Assembly: GCA_027004315.1 (NCBI GenBank)
Contig: JALTHV010000172.1
Location: forward strand, 1-10,002
Source of the DNA: Deltaproteobacteria bacterium
Lineage (GTDB): Bacteria > Desulfobacterota > Dissulfuribacteria > Dissulfuribacterales > UBA3076
DNA: 10,002 nucleotides
Reading direction: 5' to 3'
Made by a program: the position numbers and the translations under genes. Under the pieces are notes generated by a model that searched no databases, was not told where the DNA came from, and saw only the letters and a program-made list of their open reading frames with translations. This document shows positions 1-6,263 of this stretch, in pieces (position 1 is the first letter of the stretch; each line of letters begins with the position of its first letter).

Positions 1-22
1 AACCGTTCGCACCCCCCCTGTT

Positions 23-167
23 GCAACCGTCATGTCTCCGGCCAGTGGTAGCATTTTGAAGGGTTTCAGTGCGGATTAATAGGCAGAGGCCCTGATCTTG
101 TGCATCAAGCGATGCTTCTGAAACCCTTCAAAATGCTACCACTGGCCGGGGGAATGTAAACAGTTAC
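23..167 (-). mobile_element. MITE-like hairpin element, copy 1 (loop inverted relative to the other copies)
   Basis: Two 32-bp arms, 38-69 and 118-149, are perfectly complementary; both begin or end with the CCGG/GGCCAGTGG sequence typical of the family. The 48-nt loop between them is the reverse complement of the loop in the copies at 2756-2868, 4813-4925 and 6111-6224. The arms differ from the other copies at AGTGG versus AGCGG, and both arms carry the change, so pairing is kept. The right end runs out to GTTAC at 163-167, like the copy at 4792. The left end is degraded (GCAACCG at 23), and a second end-like sequence AACCGTTCGCAC begins at base 1, so the true left end may lie just outside the window. 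No target duplication could be assigned. It encodes no protein. The family call rests on comparison of copies within the window. Confidence 0.8.
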
Positions 168-249
168 ATGGCATCGAAATGGCGTTGGGACCAGGGAATG
201 GCGATTTGAAATCCGGATCCAGAGATCTATAATAGAAATTGCCCTGTGA

Positions 250-279
250 TTGTGTCAATAATAAAGATATTTTTAGAAT
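250..279 (+). promoter_or_regulatory. possible sigma70-type promoter for tsaD
   Basis: TTGTGT at 250-255 and TAGAAT at 274-279 are separated by 18 bp in AT-rich DNA about 45 bp upstream of the tsaD start. The -10 box matches consensus at five of six bases, but the -35 box at only three. The 12-bp palindrome TTTTAATTAAAA at 308-319 lies in the leader. The tsaD start has no clear Shine-Dalgarno sequence. This is weak evidence from base matching only. Confidence 0.3.
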
Positions 280-323
280 AAATAGATAGGTTGTTAGCTG
301 AATCTTATTTTAATTAAAAATTA

Positions 324-1340
324 ATGACTAAACTTGAGTCCAGTCCTAAAAATCTTCTTGCCATAGAGACATCCTGTGATGAAACTGCAGCGGCAGTCCT
401 TAGGGACGGCAGGCAATTGATGAGCAACGTAATAGCCTCTCAGGTGCCCATCCACAGAAAATATGGGGGAATCGTCCCGGAGCTGGCATCAAGGCACCAC
501 CTTGATGCCATTGCCTGGGTAGTTGAAAAGGCACTAATAGATGCAGATATGGCTATACCTGACATAGATGCCATAGCAGTTACCCAGGGTCCTGGATTAA
601 TAGGTTCACTGATTGTTGGGTTTTCATTTGCCAAGGCCATGGCAATGGCCCGGAAGATACCCTTGACAGGTGTAAATCACCTCCATGCACACCTATCTTC
701 CATATTCCTCCAAGAATGCATACCATCATTCCCCTATATAGGTCTGGTAGTGTCGGGAGGTCATACGAATCTATATATAGTCAAAGACTTTCTCTCAACA
801 GAACTCCTGGGCCAGACCAGAGATGATGCTGCAGGAGAGGCCTTTGACAAAGTGGCAAAGATACTTGGCCTGGAATATCCTGGCGGCCCTATAATCAGCA
901 GGCTTTCTGAAGGAGGAGACCCCATGGCCTTTTCTTATCCCAGGGCAAGACTGCCAGAGACACCCCTTGACTTTAGTTTCAGCGGTCTCAAGACCTCTGT
1001 CTTGACGTCAGTCAAGAAGATGTCTAGACAAGGTCCGTTGCCTGTCCGGGATATCTGTGCCTCATTTCAGGAGGCAGTTGTGGACATACTGGTGGAAAAG
1101 ACCATATCTGCCGCAAAGAGATATGCTATAAGTGAGATTGTAGTATCAGGCGGGGTCGCAGCCAACTCTAGGCTGAGGACCAAAATGGCTGAAGAGGCAG
1201 GGAATCTGGGCTATAGTATCTATTTCCCTTGCCCTGAACTCTGTACTGATAATGCCGCAATGGTTAGTGTGGTAGGCTATCATCAGATAAGGGCCGGCAT
1301 CGTGGCCAAAGAAGACGCAGATGTCTACTCAAAAGGATAA
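324..1340 (+). CDS. tsaD: tRNA N6-adenosine threonylcarbamoyltransferase TsaD
   Basis: TsaD (YgjD/Kae1 family) transfers the threonylcarbamoyl group from TC-AMP to A37 of ANN-decoding tRNAs, giving t6A. In bacteria it acts in the cytoplasm with TsaB and TsaE, neither of which is in this window. The 338-residue product has the usual family length. It shows the N-terminal IETSCDE motif (14-20), the metal-binding histidines in NHLHAHL (H119 and H123), SGGHT (144-148), GEAFDKVAK (171-179), FSFSGLKT (217-224), VSGGVAANS (274-282) and the late CTDNAAM motif with D309. About ten residues precede the usual family start, but no other start codon occurs in frame before the IETS motif, so ATG at 324 is kept. 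The last 20 bases overlap the next gene, suggesting co-transcription. Identification is firm. Confidence 0.98.
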   Translation: MTKLESSPKNLLAIETSCDETAAAVLRDGRQLMSNVIASQVPIHRKYGGIVPELASRHHLDAIAWVVEKALIDADMAIPDIDAIAVTQGPGLIGSLIVGFSFAKAMAMARKIPLTGVNHLHAHLSSIFLQECIPSFPYIGLVVSGGHTNLYIVKDFLSTELLGQTRDDAAGEAFDKVAKILGLEYPGGPIISRLSEGGDPMAFSYPRARLPETPLDFSFSGLKTSVLTSVKKMSRQGPLPVRDICASFQEAVVDILVEKTISAAKRYAISEIVVSGGVAANSRLRTKMAEEAGNLGYSIYFPCPELCTDNAAMVSVVGYHQIRAGIVAKEDADVYSKG

Positions 1341-1944
1341 GACTCAGGACTTAGTGCCTGAAGGAGAAGTCCGTTCAGACACAATTTTGGATTTAAAAAA
1401 GGATATAAGCTCAAAAAGAGCGCCCTGTCTTCTGAAGAAAAGCAAACGGCTCAGCCCCAGCAGGGCCTTCAGATATCACCTGCTCCGTCTGTTGAGACTG
1501 CAAGGCAATCCATTTAGCCTTGCGCGTGGTATTGCCATAGGAATCTTTGTCGCACTCACGCCCACGATCCCCTTTCACACTATCCTGACAGTCACACTCT
1601 GTACCATTGGAAGAGGCAATTTAGTAGCCGGGGTAATTGCCAGTCTCTTGATAAGTAATCCCGTTACCATTCCCCTCCAGTACCTTATAGCCTGGAAGCT
1701 GGGTACTGTGCTCACTGGCAGTTCCCTTTCCTGGAAACAGGTCGAAGACCTCATGAATATAATCCATCATGCAGGTATGTTCGATGCTGCAAAATTGATA
1801 TATATGCAGGGCTTTAAGCTCATAGGATCCCTGATCTTGGGAGGCGTGGTCTTTGCCCTCCCGTGCGCTATAATAGCCTATTTCTCATTCCTATATATCT
1901 ATAGGCAACGCCAGAAAAGACGGATGAACCGCAGACAGACCTGA
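1321..1944 (+). CDS. DUF2062 domain membrane protein
   Basis: This 207-residue protein has a basic N-terminal tail (about 1-60) followed by a hydrophobic DUF2062-type region. Recognisable parts are the PFSLARGIAIGIFVALTP stretch (64-81), a second hydrophobic segment (about 100-112) running into the conserved SNPVTIPLQY (112-121), and a C-terminal membrane segment (about 166-193) ending in a run of Arg and Lys. DUF2062 proteins are small inner-membrane proteins of unknown biochemical role. Some are fused to or encoded beside glycosyltransferases, which is not the case here. The gene begins inside tsaD with a 20-bp overlap and no strong ribosome binding site, so translation may be coupled. A GTG at codon 12 is an alternative start. 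The domain assignment is confident; no function can be claimed. Confidence 0.85.
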   Translation: MSTQKDKTQDLVPEGEVRSDTILDLKKDISSKRAPCLLKKSKRLSPSRAFRYHLLRLLRLQGNPFSLARGIAIGIFVALTPTIPFHTILTVTLCTIGRGNLVAGVIASLLISNPVTIPLQYLIAWKLGTVLTGSSLSWKQVEDLMNIIHHAGMFDAAKLIYMQGFKLIGSLILGGVVFALPCAIIAYFSFLYIYRQRQKRRMNRRQT

Positions 1945-1984
1945 TAACCTGAGACCCAGTAAAAAATATTCCTGTTCAGTAAAA

Positions 1985-2000
1985 AAAAGCCTCAGCTTTT
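1985..2000 (-). terminator. Rho-independent terminator of the YkgJ-type gene, possibly bidirectional
   Basis: Read on the minus strand, AAAAGC-TGAG-GCTTTT forms a 6-bp stem with a 4-nt loop, followed by an unbroken run of eight T. The hairpin overlaps the TGA stop codon (1992-1994) of the minus-strand gene. On the plus strand the stem is followed by only four T, so it could weakly end the tsaD-DUF2062 transcript as well. The stem is AT-rich, which lowers confidence. Confidence 0.55.
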
Positions 2001-2642
2001 ATTCCCGTCTATGACGGCCTGGATATTTGATACAAGGGTCCTGAGAGACCGCCCAAAAAAGAACTCAAGCTCTGTCTCATCAATTCCCAGCGCCTCGATA
2101 ACCTTTTTGCGAAAGGCATCATCAGTAGAGATTACCTTTTCAATCTTGAGCCTGGCCTCTTGCTGTGCCTCATCCTGTGAAGCTATTTCACTGAAAAGGC
2201 TATAGAGTTGCCGGGGAGGAAGGCTTTTATCATAGGCTGATATCAGTTCTGCAACAGTAGAGTCCTCAGGAAAAAGATCTAATCGTGACAGGGTATTTTT
2301 AAAAAAGATGTCTTCAATGGCCTTTGTGTCCCAGCATTTAAAGGCCCGGCATTCCAGAGGGCGATGTTCATATATGGAGCAGGCATGCCTATCGGCATCG
2401 TAGAATATACAGGCAGTTGACCCTTCCTTGCTCTTTATCTTGATTATCTCATCTGAAAGCTCTATAACTTTATTTTCAACTGGATGGTATGCCAGCTCTC
2501 CGGCCCTCAAAGTAAAGAGGTCCTTTGGCTTCAGTATACCTTCCTGGAGAATGGACTTGTCCTCAAGGTGTAGACTTGGGCCGCCTTTTTCGCAGCATTT
2601 ACCAGATCGCATACAGGACTGTATTTTTTTATCGGGTTCCAT
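1992..2642 (-). CDS. YkgJ-family cysteine-cluster protein
   Basis: The 216-residue product belongs to the YkgJ/PF03692 family, which is thought to bind Zn or Fe through a CxxxCxxCC-like cluster. Here the cluster is split as C10 with C16-C17 (SCMRSGKCC), then C78, C88, C98 and C103 in the segment CIFYDADRHACSIYEHRPLECRAFKC. The HRPLECRAFKC part is highly typical. The C-terminal half (about 120-216) is charged, probably helical, and not recognised. The ATG at 2642 has AGGAG about 11 bases upstream. It converges on the DUF2062 gene with a 47-bp gap. The 399-bp gap on its 5' side contains a mobile element, so it probably has its own promoter there. The metal-binding role is inferred from the family; the substrate, if any, is unknown. 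Confidence 0.85.
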   Translation of the reverse strand: MEPDKKIQSCMRSGKCCEKGGPSLHLEDKSILQEGILKPKDLFTLRAGELAYHPVENKVIELSDEIIKIKSKEGSTACIFYDADRHACSIYEHRPLECRAFKCWDTKAIEDIFFKNTLSRLDLFPEDSTVAELISAYDKSLPPRQLYSLFSEIASQDEAQQEARLKIEKVISTDDAFRKKVIEALGIDETELEFFFGRSLRTLVSNIQAVIDGNKS

Positions 2643-2681
2643 ACGGACTTATGCTCCTAATTTTAAATTTTTTAATCCACA

Positions 2682-2704
2682 GATTTCGCAGATTACACAG
2701 ATTA
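2682..2704. repeat. CAGATT-type short direct repeats that served as a mobile-element target
   Basis: The sequence contains ACAGATTTCGC followed by AGATTACACAGATTA, three close repeats of CAGATT. The same unit resumes at 2908 after the inserted element. Similar CAGATT-rich intergenic strings are, from memory, common in many bacterial genomes. Its value here is that it records the pre-insertion target site. Confidence 0.5.
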
Positions 2705-2915
2705 GTAACTTCTCAATAAGTTGGGGCATCATTTTTGGTAACCGATCATATTCCCCCGGCCAGCGGTAGCTTTTTTCATGGTTTCAGGAGCATCGCTTGA
2801 TGCACAAGATCAGAGCACTCTGCCCATTAATCCGCACTGAAACCCTGAAAAAAGCTACCGCTGGCCGGAGACGCGAACGGTTATGCCAGAACTTATTGAG
2901 AAGTTACACAGATTA
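2697..2915 (+). mobile_element. MITE-like element, copy 2 (203 bp at 2705-2907), with perfect 8-bp target duplication
   Basis: The element is bounded by a perfect 18-bp terminal inverted repeat, GTAACTTCTCAATAAGTT at 2705-2722 and its complement at 2890-2907. It is flanked by the identical 8-bp direct repeat ACAGATTA at 2697-2704 and 2908-2915. Inside is the family hairpin, with arms 2756-2787 and 2837-2868 matching at 31 of 32 positions around a 49-nt loop. GTAA ends plus 8-bp duplications are, to my knowledge, characteristic of IS66-family insertion sequences. No transposase is encoded, so it would need one supplied in trans. The 18-bp end differs from the GTAAC(C/T)(C/G)TTCAC end of the copy at 4792, although the core is shared. 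Confidence 0.88.
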
Positions 2916-2967
2916 CTCGTAAGTTATCAATAACTCTTGACAACTTAGATGTAACCTAAAGTTATCA

Positions 2968-3009
2968 CCTCACCCTGCCCTCTCCCCCACGGGAGAGAGT
3001 TTGGTGAGG
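2968..3009. repeat. GC-rich imperfect inverted repeat downstream of the lipoprotein gene
   Basis: CCTCACC (2968-2974) pairs with GGTGAGG (3003-3009), and CTCTCCC (2980-2986) pairs with GGGAGAG (2991-2997). Together they make a two-part stem with a short loop. It lies 32 bp beyond the stop of the minus-strand lipoprotein gene. No T-run follows on either strand, so it is not a canonical terminator. CTCACCC/CTCTCCC hairpins of this kind are widespread intergenic repeats in bacteria (from memory). Confidence 0.65.
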
Positions 3010-3041
3010 GGAAATGCTATATTGCCCCAACTTGGGCTAGT

Positions 3042-3935
3042 TCAGTCTAAAGAGAGGCCTCTTTTCGTCAGATAGGGACGAATGGACTCCAAGAGTAGCC
3101 TGAGAGGTCGCATAGGCACAGTAAGAAATGGGCCGGGATCAAAGGCAGCATTTCTTGGTGTCACTGAATCTATCTGGATATCTCTAAGGGTAATCTTCAT
3201 CTCCAGGTCCAGCCTCTTAATTTTTATACACAGTTTAGTGGGATAGGGCCTGCCATCCCCCAAAATTTCAGGATCACTGTATGATATATTAAAGTCGGAG
3301 TCGCTGACAGAGATTGGCGTCAGTGTCTTCTCTGTAAATTCCGCCCATCCTGCTCTCCCTCTATGGGAAAAGCATATACAGATTGGGACATTACAATTCT
3401 TTGTCTCTCTGTTACATGGTGTCAGTTCAACATCTTGCATTTTTACTACAGCCCATGGATTTAAAAGCCACAGGGATGCCTCCTTAACAAGGGGCTCTAT
3501 TCCCCTGCCCTTATCAGTTACATATACCACATTATGTGAAGGTATAAAGAGATAAAAGGTCTCTTTTGTGACAAGGCAGTCAAAGACAGTTGTGCCAAAG
3601 AGACCAATACCTGTTATCCTGACGAGTTCTACCTTAGAGGTCTTTGTCCAGATGACCTGACCCCTGATCCCAGGCTGGGTATGACCGTGGATTATGAGCC
3701 TCAATTTGAGCCTGGCCTTAAGGCCTGAGAGCCTAGTTGCCTCCAGGCCTAGGGCATCTAGCACATCTTCAGGCGCTTCATACCTGGGGTATGGTGGTGG
3801 TGCCTTTACCCTGGAAGCGCACCCAGACAGGCATATAATGGAGATGGCAACAGCAAGTAGGAAAGATATGTTATTTAACACAGTATCAATTTTTTGCGTC
3901 CTGGCTGTCTTTTTGTTCCGGCGTCCTATTTTCAC
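3042..3935 (-). CDS. DUF4292/LolB-like outer-membrane lipoprotein
   Basis: The 297-residue product begins with a strongly basic N-terminus (KIGRRNKKTARTQK), a hydrophobic segment (about 23-35) and the lipobox LSGC (36-39). It should therefore be lipidated at C39 and probably sorted to the outer membrane. After a proline-rich linker (44-54) comes a beta-rich domain with features of DUF4292 and LolB-like lipoproteins: LKARLKLRL (72-80), GQVIWTKTSKVELVRITGIGLFGTTVFDC (92-120) and a FYLFIPSHNVVYV strand (127-139). LolB-like folds bind lipid or lipoprotein acyl chains, but function is not established for this family. The start is a GTG at 3935 with no strong ribosome binding site. A GTG at codon 19 would remove the basic n-region and is less attractive. 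The gene diverges from the 4042 gene. Lipoprotein status is firm, the family call moderate. Confidence 0.8.
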   Translation of the reverse strand: MKIGRRNKKTARTQKIDTVLNNISFLLAVAISIICLSGCASRVKAPPPYPRYEAPEDVLDALGLEATRLSGLKARLKLRLIIHGHTQPGIRGQVIWTKTSKVELVRITGIGLFGTTVFDCLVTKETFYLFIPSHNVVYVTDKGRGIEPLVKEASLWLLNPWAVVKMQDVELTPCNRETKNCNVPICICFSHRGRAGWAEFTEKTLTPISVSDSDFNISYSDPEILGDGRPYPTKLCIKIKRLDLEMKITLRDIQIDSVTPRNAAFDPGPFLTVPMRPLRLLLESIRPYLTKRGLSLD

Positions 3936-3952
3936 CGCGAACTGACCGGCAG

Positions 3953-3982
3953 TTGGAAAGAAGTGCGATGTAGTTATATTAT
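3953..3982 (+). promoter_or_regulatory. candidate promoter of the 4042 gene in the divergent intergenic region
   Basis: TTGGAA (3953-3958, four of six matches to consensus) and TATTAT (3977-3982, five of six) are separated by 18 bp, about 60 bp before the ATG at 4042. The 106-bp region between the divergent genes must also serve the lipoprotein gene, but no convincing minus-strand promoter was seen there. Confidence 0.35.
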
Positions 3983-4041
3983 CTATACCAGATCATGCAG
4001 CAACCAGTTTTCTGCCCAAGCACTAAAAGAGGATAAGGCCC

Positions 4042-4767
4042 ATGGGACAAGACATCGGTAAGGCATTAGTATATCAGATAAAGAGAGAGATTGCAGAGAG
4101 GTACTTTGGCTCCAGAAAAATTATAGAAGAAGATAGACAGGCAGTTGAGGGCATGATCTCTGAATTCTCTCTTTTATATAGCAAGACCGTAGGGAGAGAT
4201 ATGCTCAGGATATATGCCCTATTGAGAGAGCCGGAGTTGATAGATGACTTTCTGAATCTTATCGGGTGGAAGGGGCGTCCCTTTTTCGATCGGCATGTGA
4301 TAGACTCGGTTATGGACAGAAAGCAGCTCTTTAAGGGCATGGCTCTCCACGGCTGGACTGACTATTCCAGATTCGTCCACCTGCTCCTGGACAGCTATGA
4401 AAGACTCTATAAGGACCTGTATAAGTCTAGGGAAAGACTAGAGGAAGTCTTAGACGAGATCCAGGTAGTAAAGGAAGAGCTCCGCCAGTTTAAAAGAAAA
4501 TTTTCCCTTGATGAGATCATGAATTTCCTGAGGACCTTAGATAGAAGGGACGAGCTTGTAAGTGTATTGGGGGAGGATCAGCCAGCCGGGAAAATGGAAG
4601 ACCTGTCTGCCCGCCTCGCCATGCCCCCCCTGGATGACATCGAGAGGTCTGTGCCTGAGTTGCCGGAATTGCCGTCATCAGATGAGATAGAGGCCGCCCT
4701 GAAAGACCTGGCACACAGGGTATCAAAGGTCCATATGGAGGAAGGTCTCGAGGCAGTCAAGGGATAG
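4042..4767 (+). CDS. unrecognised helical protein with coiled coil and acidic tail
   Basis: I do not recognise this 241-residue protein. It lacks a signal peptide and membrane segments and should be cytoplasmic. An N-terminal region (1-100) is rich in charged residues with regular hydrophobics, suggesting helices. A segment at about 118-153 (SYERLYKDLYKSRERLEEVLDEIQVVKEELRQF region) has heptad character typical of a coiled coil. It is followed by another helical stretch (155-177) and an acidic, proline-containing tail (about 187-241). No cysteines or catalytic motifs stand out. ATG at 4042 is preceded by AGAGGA (4028-4033) and AAGG (4035-4038). The stop is 193 bp before aroB, but 158 bp of that gap is a mobile element plus one target duplication. 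Before insertion the spacing would have been only about 35 bp, suggesting an ancestral operon with aroB. The reading frame is credible from codon use, ribosome binding site and length; function is unknown. Confidence 0.8.
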   Translation: MGQDIGKALVYQIKREIAERYFGSRKIIEEDRQAVEGMISEFSLLYSKTVGRDMLRIYALLREPELIDDFLNLIGWKGRPFFDRHVIDSVMDRKQLFKGMALHGWTDYSRFVHLLLDSYERLYKDLYKSRERLEEVLDEIQVVKEELRQFKRKFSLDEIMNFLRTLDRRDELVSVLGEDQPAGKMEDLSARLAMPPLDDIERSVPELPELPSSDEIEAALKDLAHRVSKVHMEEGLEAVKG

Positions 4768-4783
4768 ACATGTCCGGGATACT

Positions 4784-4949
4784 ATTGGAGGGTAACCCTT
4801 CACATTCTCTCCCCGGCCAGCGGTAGCCTTTTTCAGGGTTTCAGGAGCATCGCCTGATGCACAAGATCAGGGCACCCTGCCCACTAATCCGCACTGAAAC
4901 CCTTCAAAAGGCTACCGCTGGCCGGGGACGTGAACAGTTACATTAGAGG
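4784..4949 (+). mobile_element. MITE-like element, copy 3 (150 bp at 4792-4941), with 8-bp target duplication touching the aroB ribosome binding site
   Basis: The ends are GTAACCCTTCACAT at 4792-4805 and, inverted, GTAACTGTTCACGT at 4928-4941. Flanking 8-mers are ATTGGAGG (4784-4791) and ATTAGAGG (4942-4949), seven of eight identical, as expected for a slightly aged target duplication. The central hairpin arms are 4813-4844 and 4894-4925 (30 of 32 paired) around a 49-nt loop in the same orientation as copies 2 and 4. The right-hand duplication overlaps the aroB Shine-Dalgarno sequence AGAGGAGA (4945-4952). If the 4042 gene and aroB are co-transcribed, the transcript carries this long hairpin directly before the aroB start, where it could act as an attenuator or a processing site. 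Confidence 0.85.
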
Positions 4950-4960
4950 AGAACTATTCT

Positions 4961-6085
4961 ATGGATATAGATAAGAATTTTGACACTCAACATATATGGC
5001 ATACCGTGACAGTGCCATTATTGGCTAATGCCTATGATATCCTTATAGGCCCGGGAATTTTGGCAGAGTTGGAAGGAGATCTCAAGGAAAAATTCCTGGC
5101 CCCCCGATATATAATCATTACCGATTCCAATGTGGAGAAATACCTGGGGACGGATCTCCTCAATCTGCTGCGTCAGGCCCGGATACAGGTTGATCTCCTG
5201 GCCTTTGCCGCAGGAGAGAAATCAAAGAATATAGCTACAGTCATAGATCTTGCCCGCAGGATGGTGGCCCTGGGTGCAGACAGGCAGACGGCCATACTGG
5301 CCCTGGGTGGTGGAGTGGCCGGGGATATAGCGGCATTTCTTGCGTCCATCTACATGCGCGGCATCCCCCTGATCCAGATCCCCACCACACTGCTTGCCCA
5401 GGTAGACAGCTCTGTAGGAGGAAAGACAGGAGTAGACCTGCCTGAAGGGAAAAACCTCATCGGGACCTTTTATCAGCCCAGGAGGGTCTATGCAGACATA
5501 AGGGCACTGACTACCTTGCCGCAGGCCGAGGTCAGAAATGGTCTTGCAGAGGTAGTGAAGTATGGAATGATCAAGAGCCCGGAACTGTTTGAGTTCCTGG
5601 AAAAGAACGGGCAGGGCATACTGGATCTTGAGCCCCGGGCCACGGCCCATGTCGTCTTTAGCTCTTGTTCCATAAAGGCCGAGGTGGTGGCCGCTGATGA
5701 ACGTGAAGGGAACTTGAGACGTATCCTGAACTTTGGTCACACTGTAGGCCATGCAGTGGAGGCCGCTGCCCTCTACCAGATCCCTCATGGAGAGGCCGTT
5801 GCCATCGGTATGGTAGTGGCTTCGAGGATCTCTGTGGCAAAGGGGTTGATGCCCAGAGGAGACCTGGAGAGACTGGTCAGCCTCCTGGAAGGCCTGAATC
5901 TCCCAAGAAAGATACCTCAGGACCTCCATACAGAAAAATTGATAGGTCTCCTCCAGCACGACAAAAAGGCAAAGGCAGGGAGAATCTCATTTGTCCTCTG
6001 TAAGGGGATTGGCCAGACCCTTATCACAGATGAGGTCAGTAAAGAGGAATTGGCCTCGGCCATTGATTCCACAAGGGGGCTCTGA
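4961..6085 (+). CDS. aroB: 3-dehydroquinate synthase
   Basis: AroB converts 3-deoxy-D-arabino-heptulosonate 7-phosphate to 3-dehydroquinate, the second step of the shikimate pathway, using NAD+ and a divalent metal in the cytoplasm. The 374-residue product is of family length. It shows the NAD-binding GGGVAGD loop (116-122), the long IPTTLLAQVDSSVGGKTG block (140-157), LAEVVKYG (195-202), LNFGHTVGHAVE (256-267) and HGEAVAIGM (276-284). By comparison with Aspergillus dehydroquinate synthase, the metal ligands should be E197, H260 and H276. ATG at 4961 has AGAGGAGA eight bases upstream. About 20 N-terminal residues precede the recognisable domain. Related mobile elements sit on both sides, and no other shikimate gene is in the window. 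Identification is firm. Confidence 0.98.
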   Translation: MDIDKNFDTQHIWHTVTVPLLANAYDILIGPGILAELEGDLKEKFLAPRYIIITDSNVEKYLGTDLLNLLRQARIQVDLLAFAAGEKSKNIATVIDLARRMVALGADRQTAILALGGGVAGDIAAFLASIYMRGIPLIQIPTTLLAQVDSSVGGKTGVDLPEGKNLIGTFYQPRRVYADIRALTTLPQAEVRNGLAEVVKYGMIKSPELFEFLEKNGQGILDLEPRATAHVVFSSCSIKAEVVAADEREGNLRRILNFGHTVGHAVEAAALYQIPHGEAVAIGMVVASRISVAKGLMPRGDLERLVSLLEGLNLPRKIPQDLHTEKLIGLLQHDKKAKAGRISFVLCKGIGQTLITDEVSKEELASAIDSTRGL

Positions 6086-6091
6086 CTACAT

Positions 6092-6263
6092 GTAACTGTT
6101 CACATTCCCCCCGGCCAGCGGTAGCCTTTTTTCAGGGTTTCAGGAGCATCGCTTGATGCACAAGATCAGGGCACTCTGCCTATTAATCCGCACTGAAACC
6201 CTGAAAAAAGCTACCGCTGGCCGGAGACGCGAACGGTTACGCCAGAACTTATTGAGAAGTTAC
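6092..6263 (+). mobile_element. MITE-like element, copy 4, between aroB and the phosphoesterase gene
   Basis: The left end GTAACTGTTCAC begins at 6092, seven bases after the aroB stop. The hairpin arms are 6111-6143 and 6193-6224, paired throughout except for one bulged base, around a 49-nt loop in the same orientation as copies 2 and 3. On the right, GAACGGTTAC (6231-6240) is an inner end, followed by GCCAG and the 18-bp outer end at 6246-6263, identical to the right end of copy 2. No matching 8-bp duplication was found for either right boundary (GACTACAT on the left; GCCAGAAC or AAATCGTT on the right). This copy is therefore probably rearranged. It lies between converging genes and may serve as a transcript end for both. 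Confidence 0.78.

Noticed and set aside
2428..2769. plus-strand frames across the YkgJ-type gene and into copy 2
   Set aside because: They are antisense to the cysteine-cluster coding sequence and run into a mobile element, without plausible signals.
2937..2965. TTGACA with AGTTAT 17 bp downstream as a plus-strand promoter
   Set aside because: The -10 match is only three of six and no plus-strand gene follows; the next gene is on the minus strand.
5222..5959. 245-codon open frame antisense to aroB
   Set aside because: It lies wholly within a firmly identified aroB, has no recognisable motif, and its composition follows from the codon structure of the opposite strand.
38..6224. CRISPR array or REP/REPIN family explanation for the repeats
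   Set aside because: Only four copies at irregular kilobase distances, no spacers, and hairpins of about 110 bp. The 8-bp target duplications and long terminal inverted repeats point to a DDE-type MITE rather than REP elements moved by a Y1 transposase.
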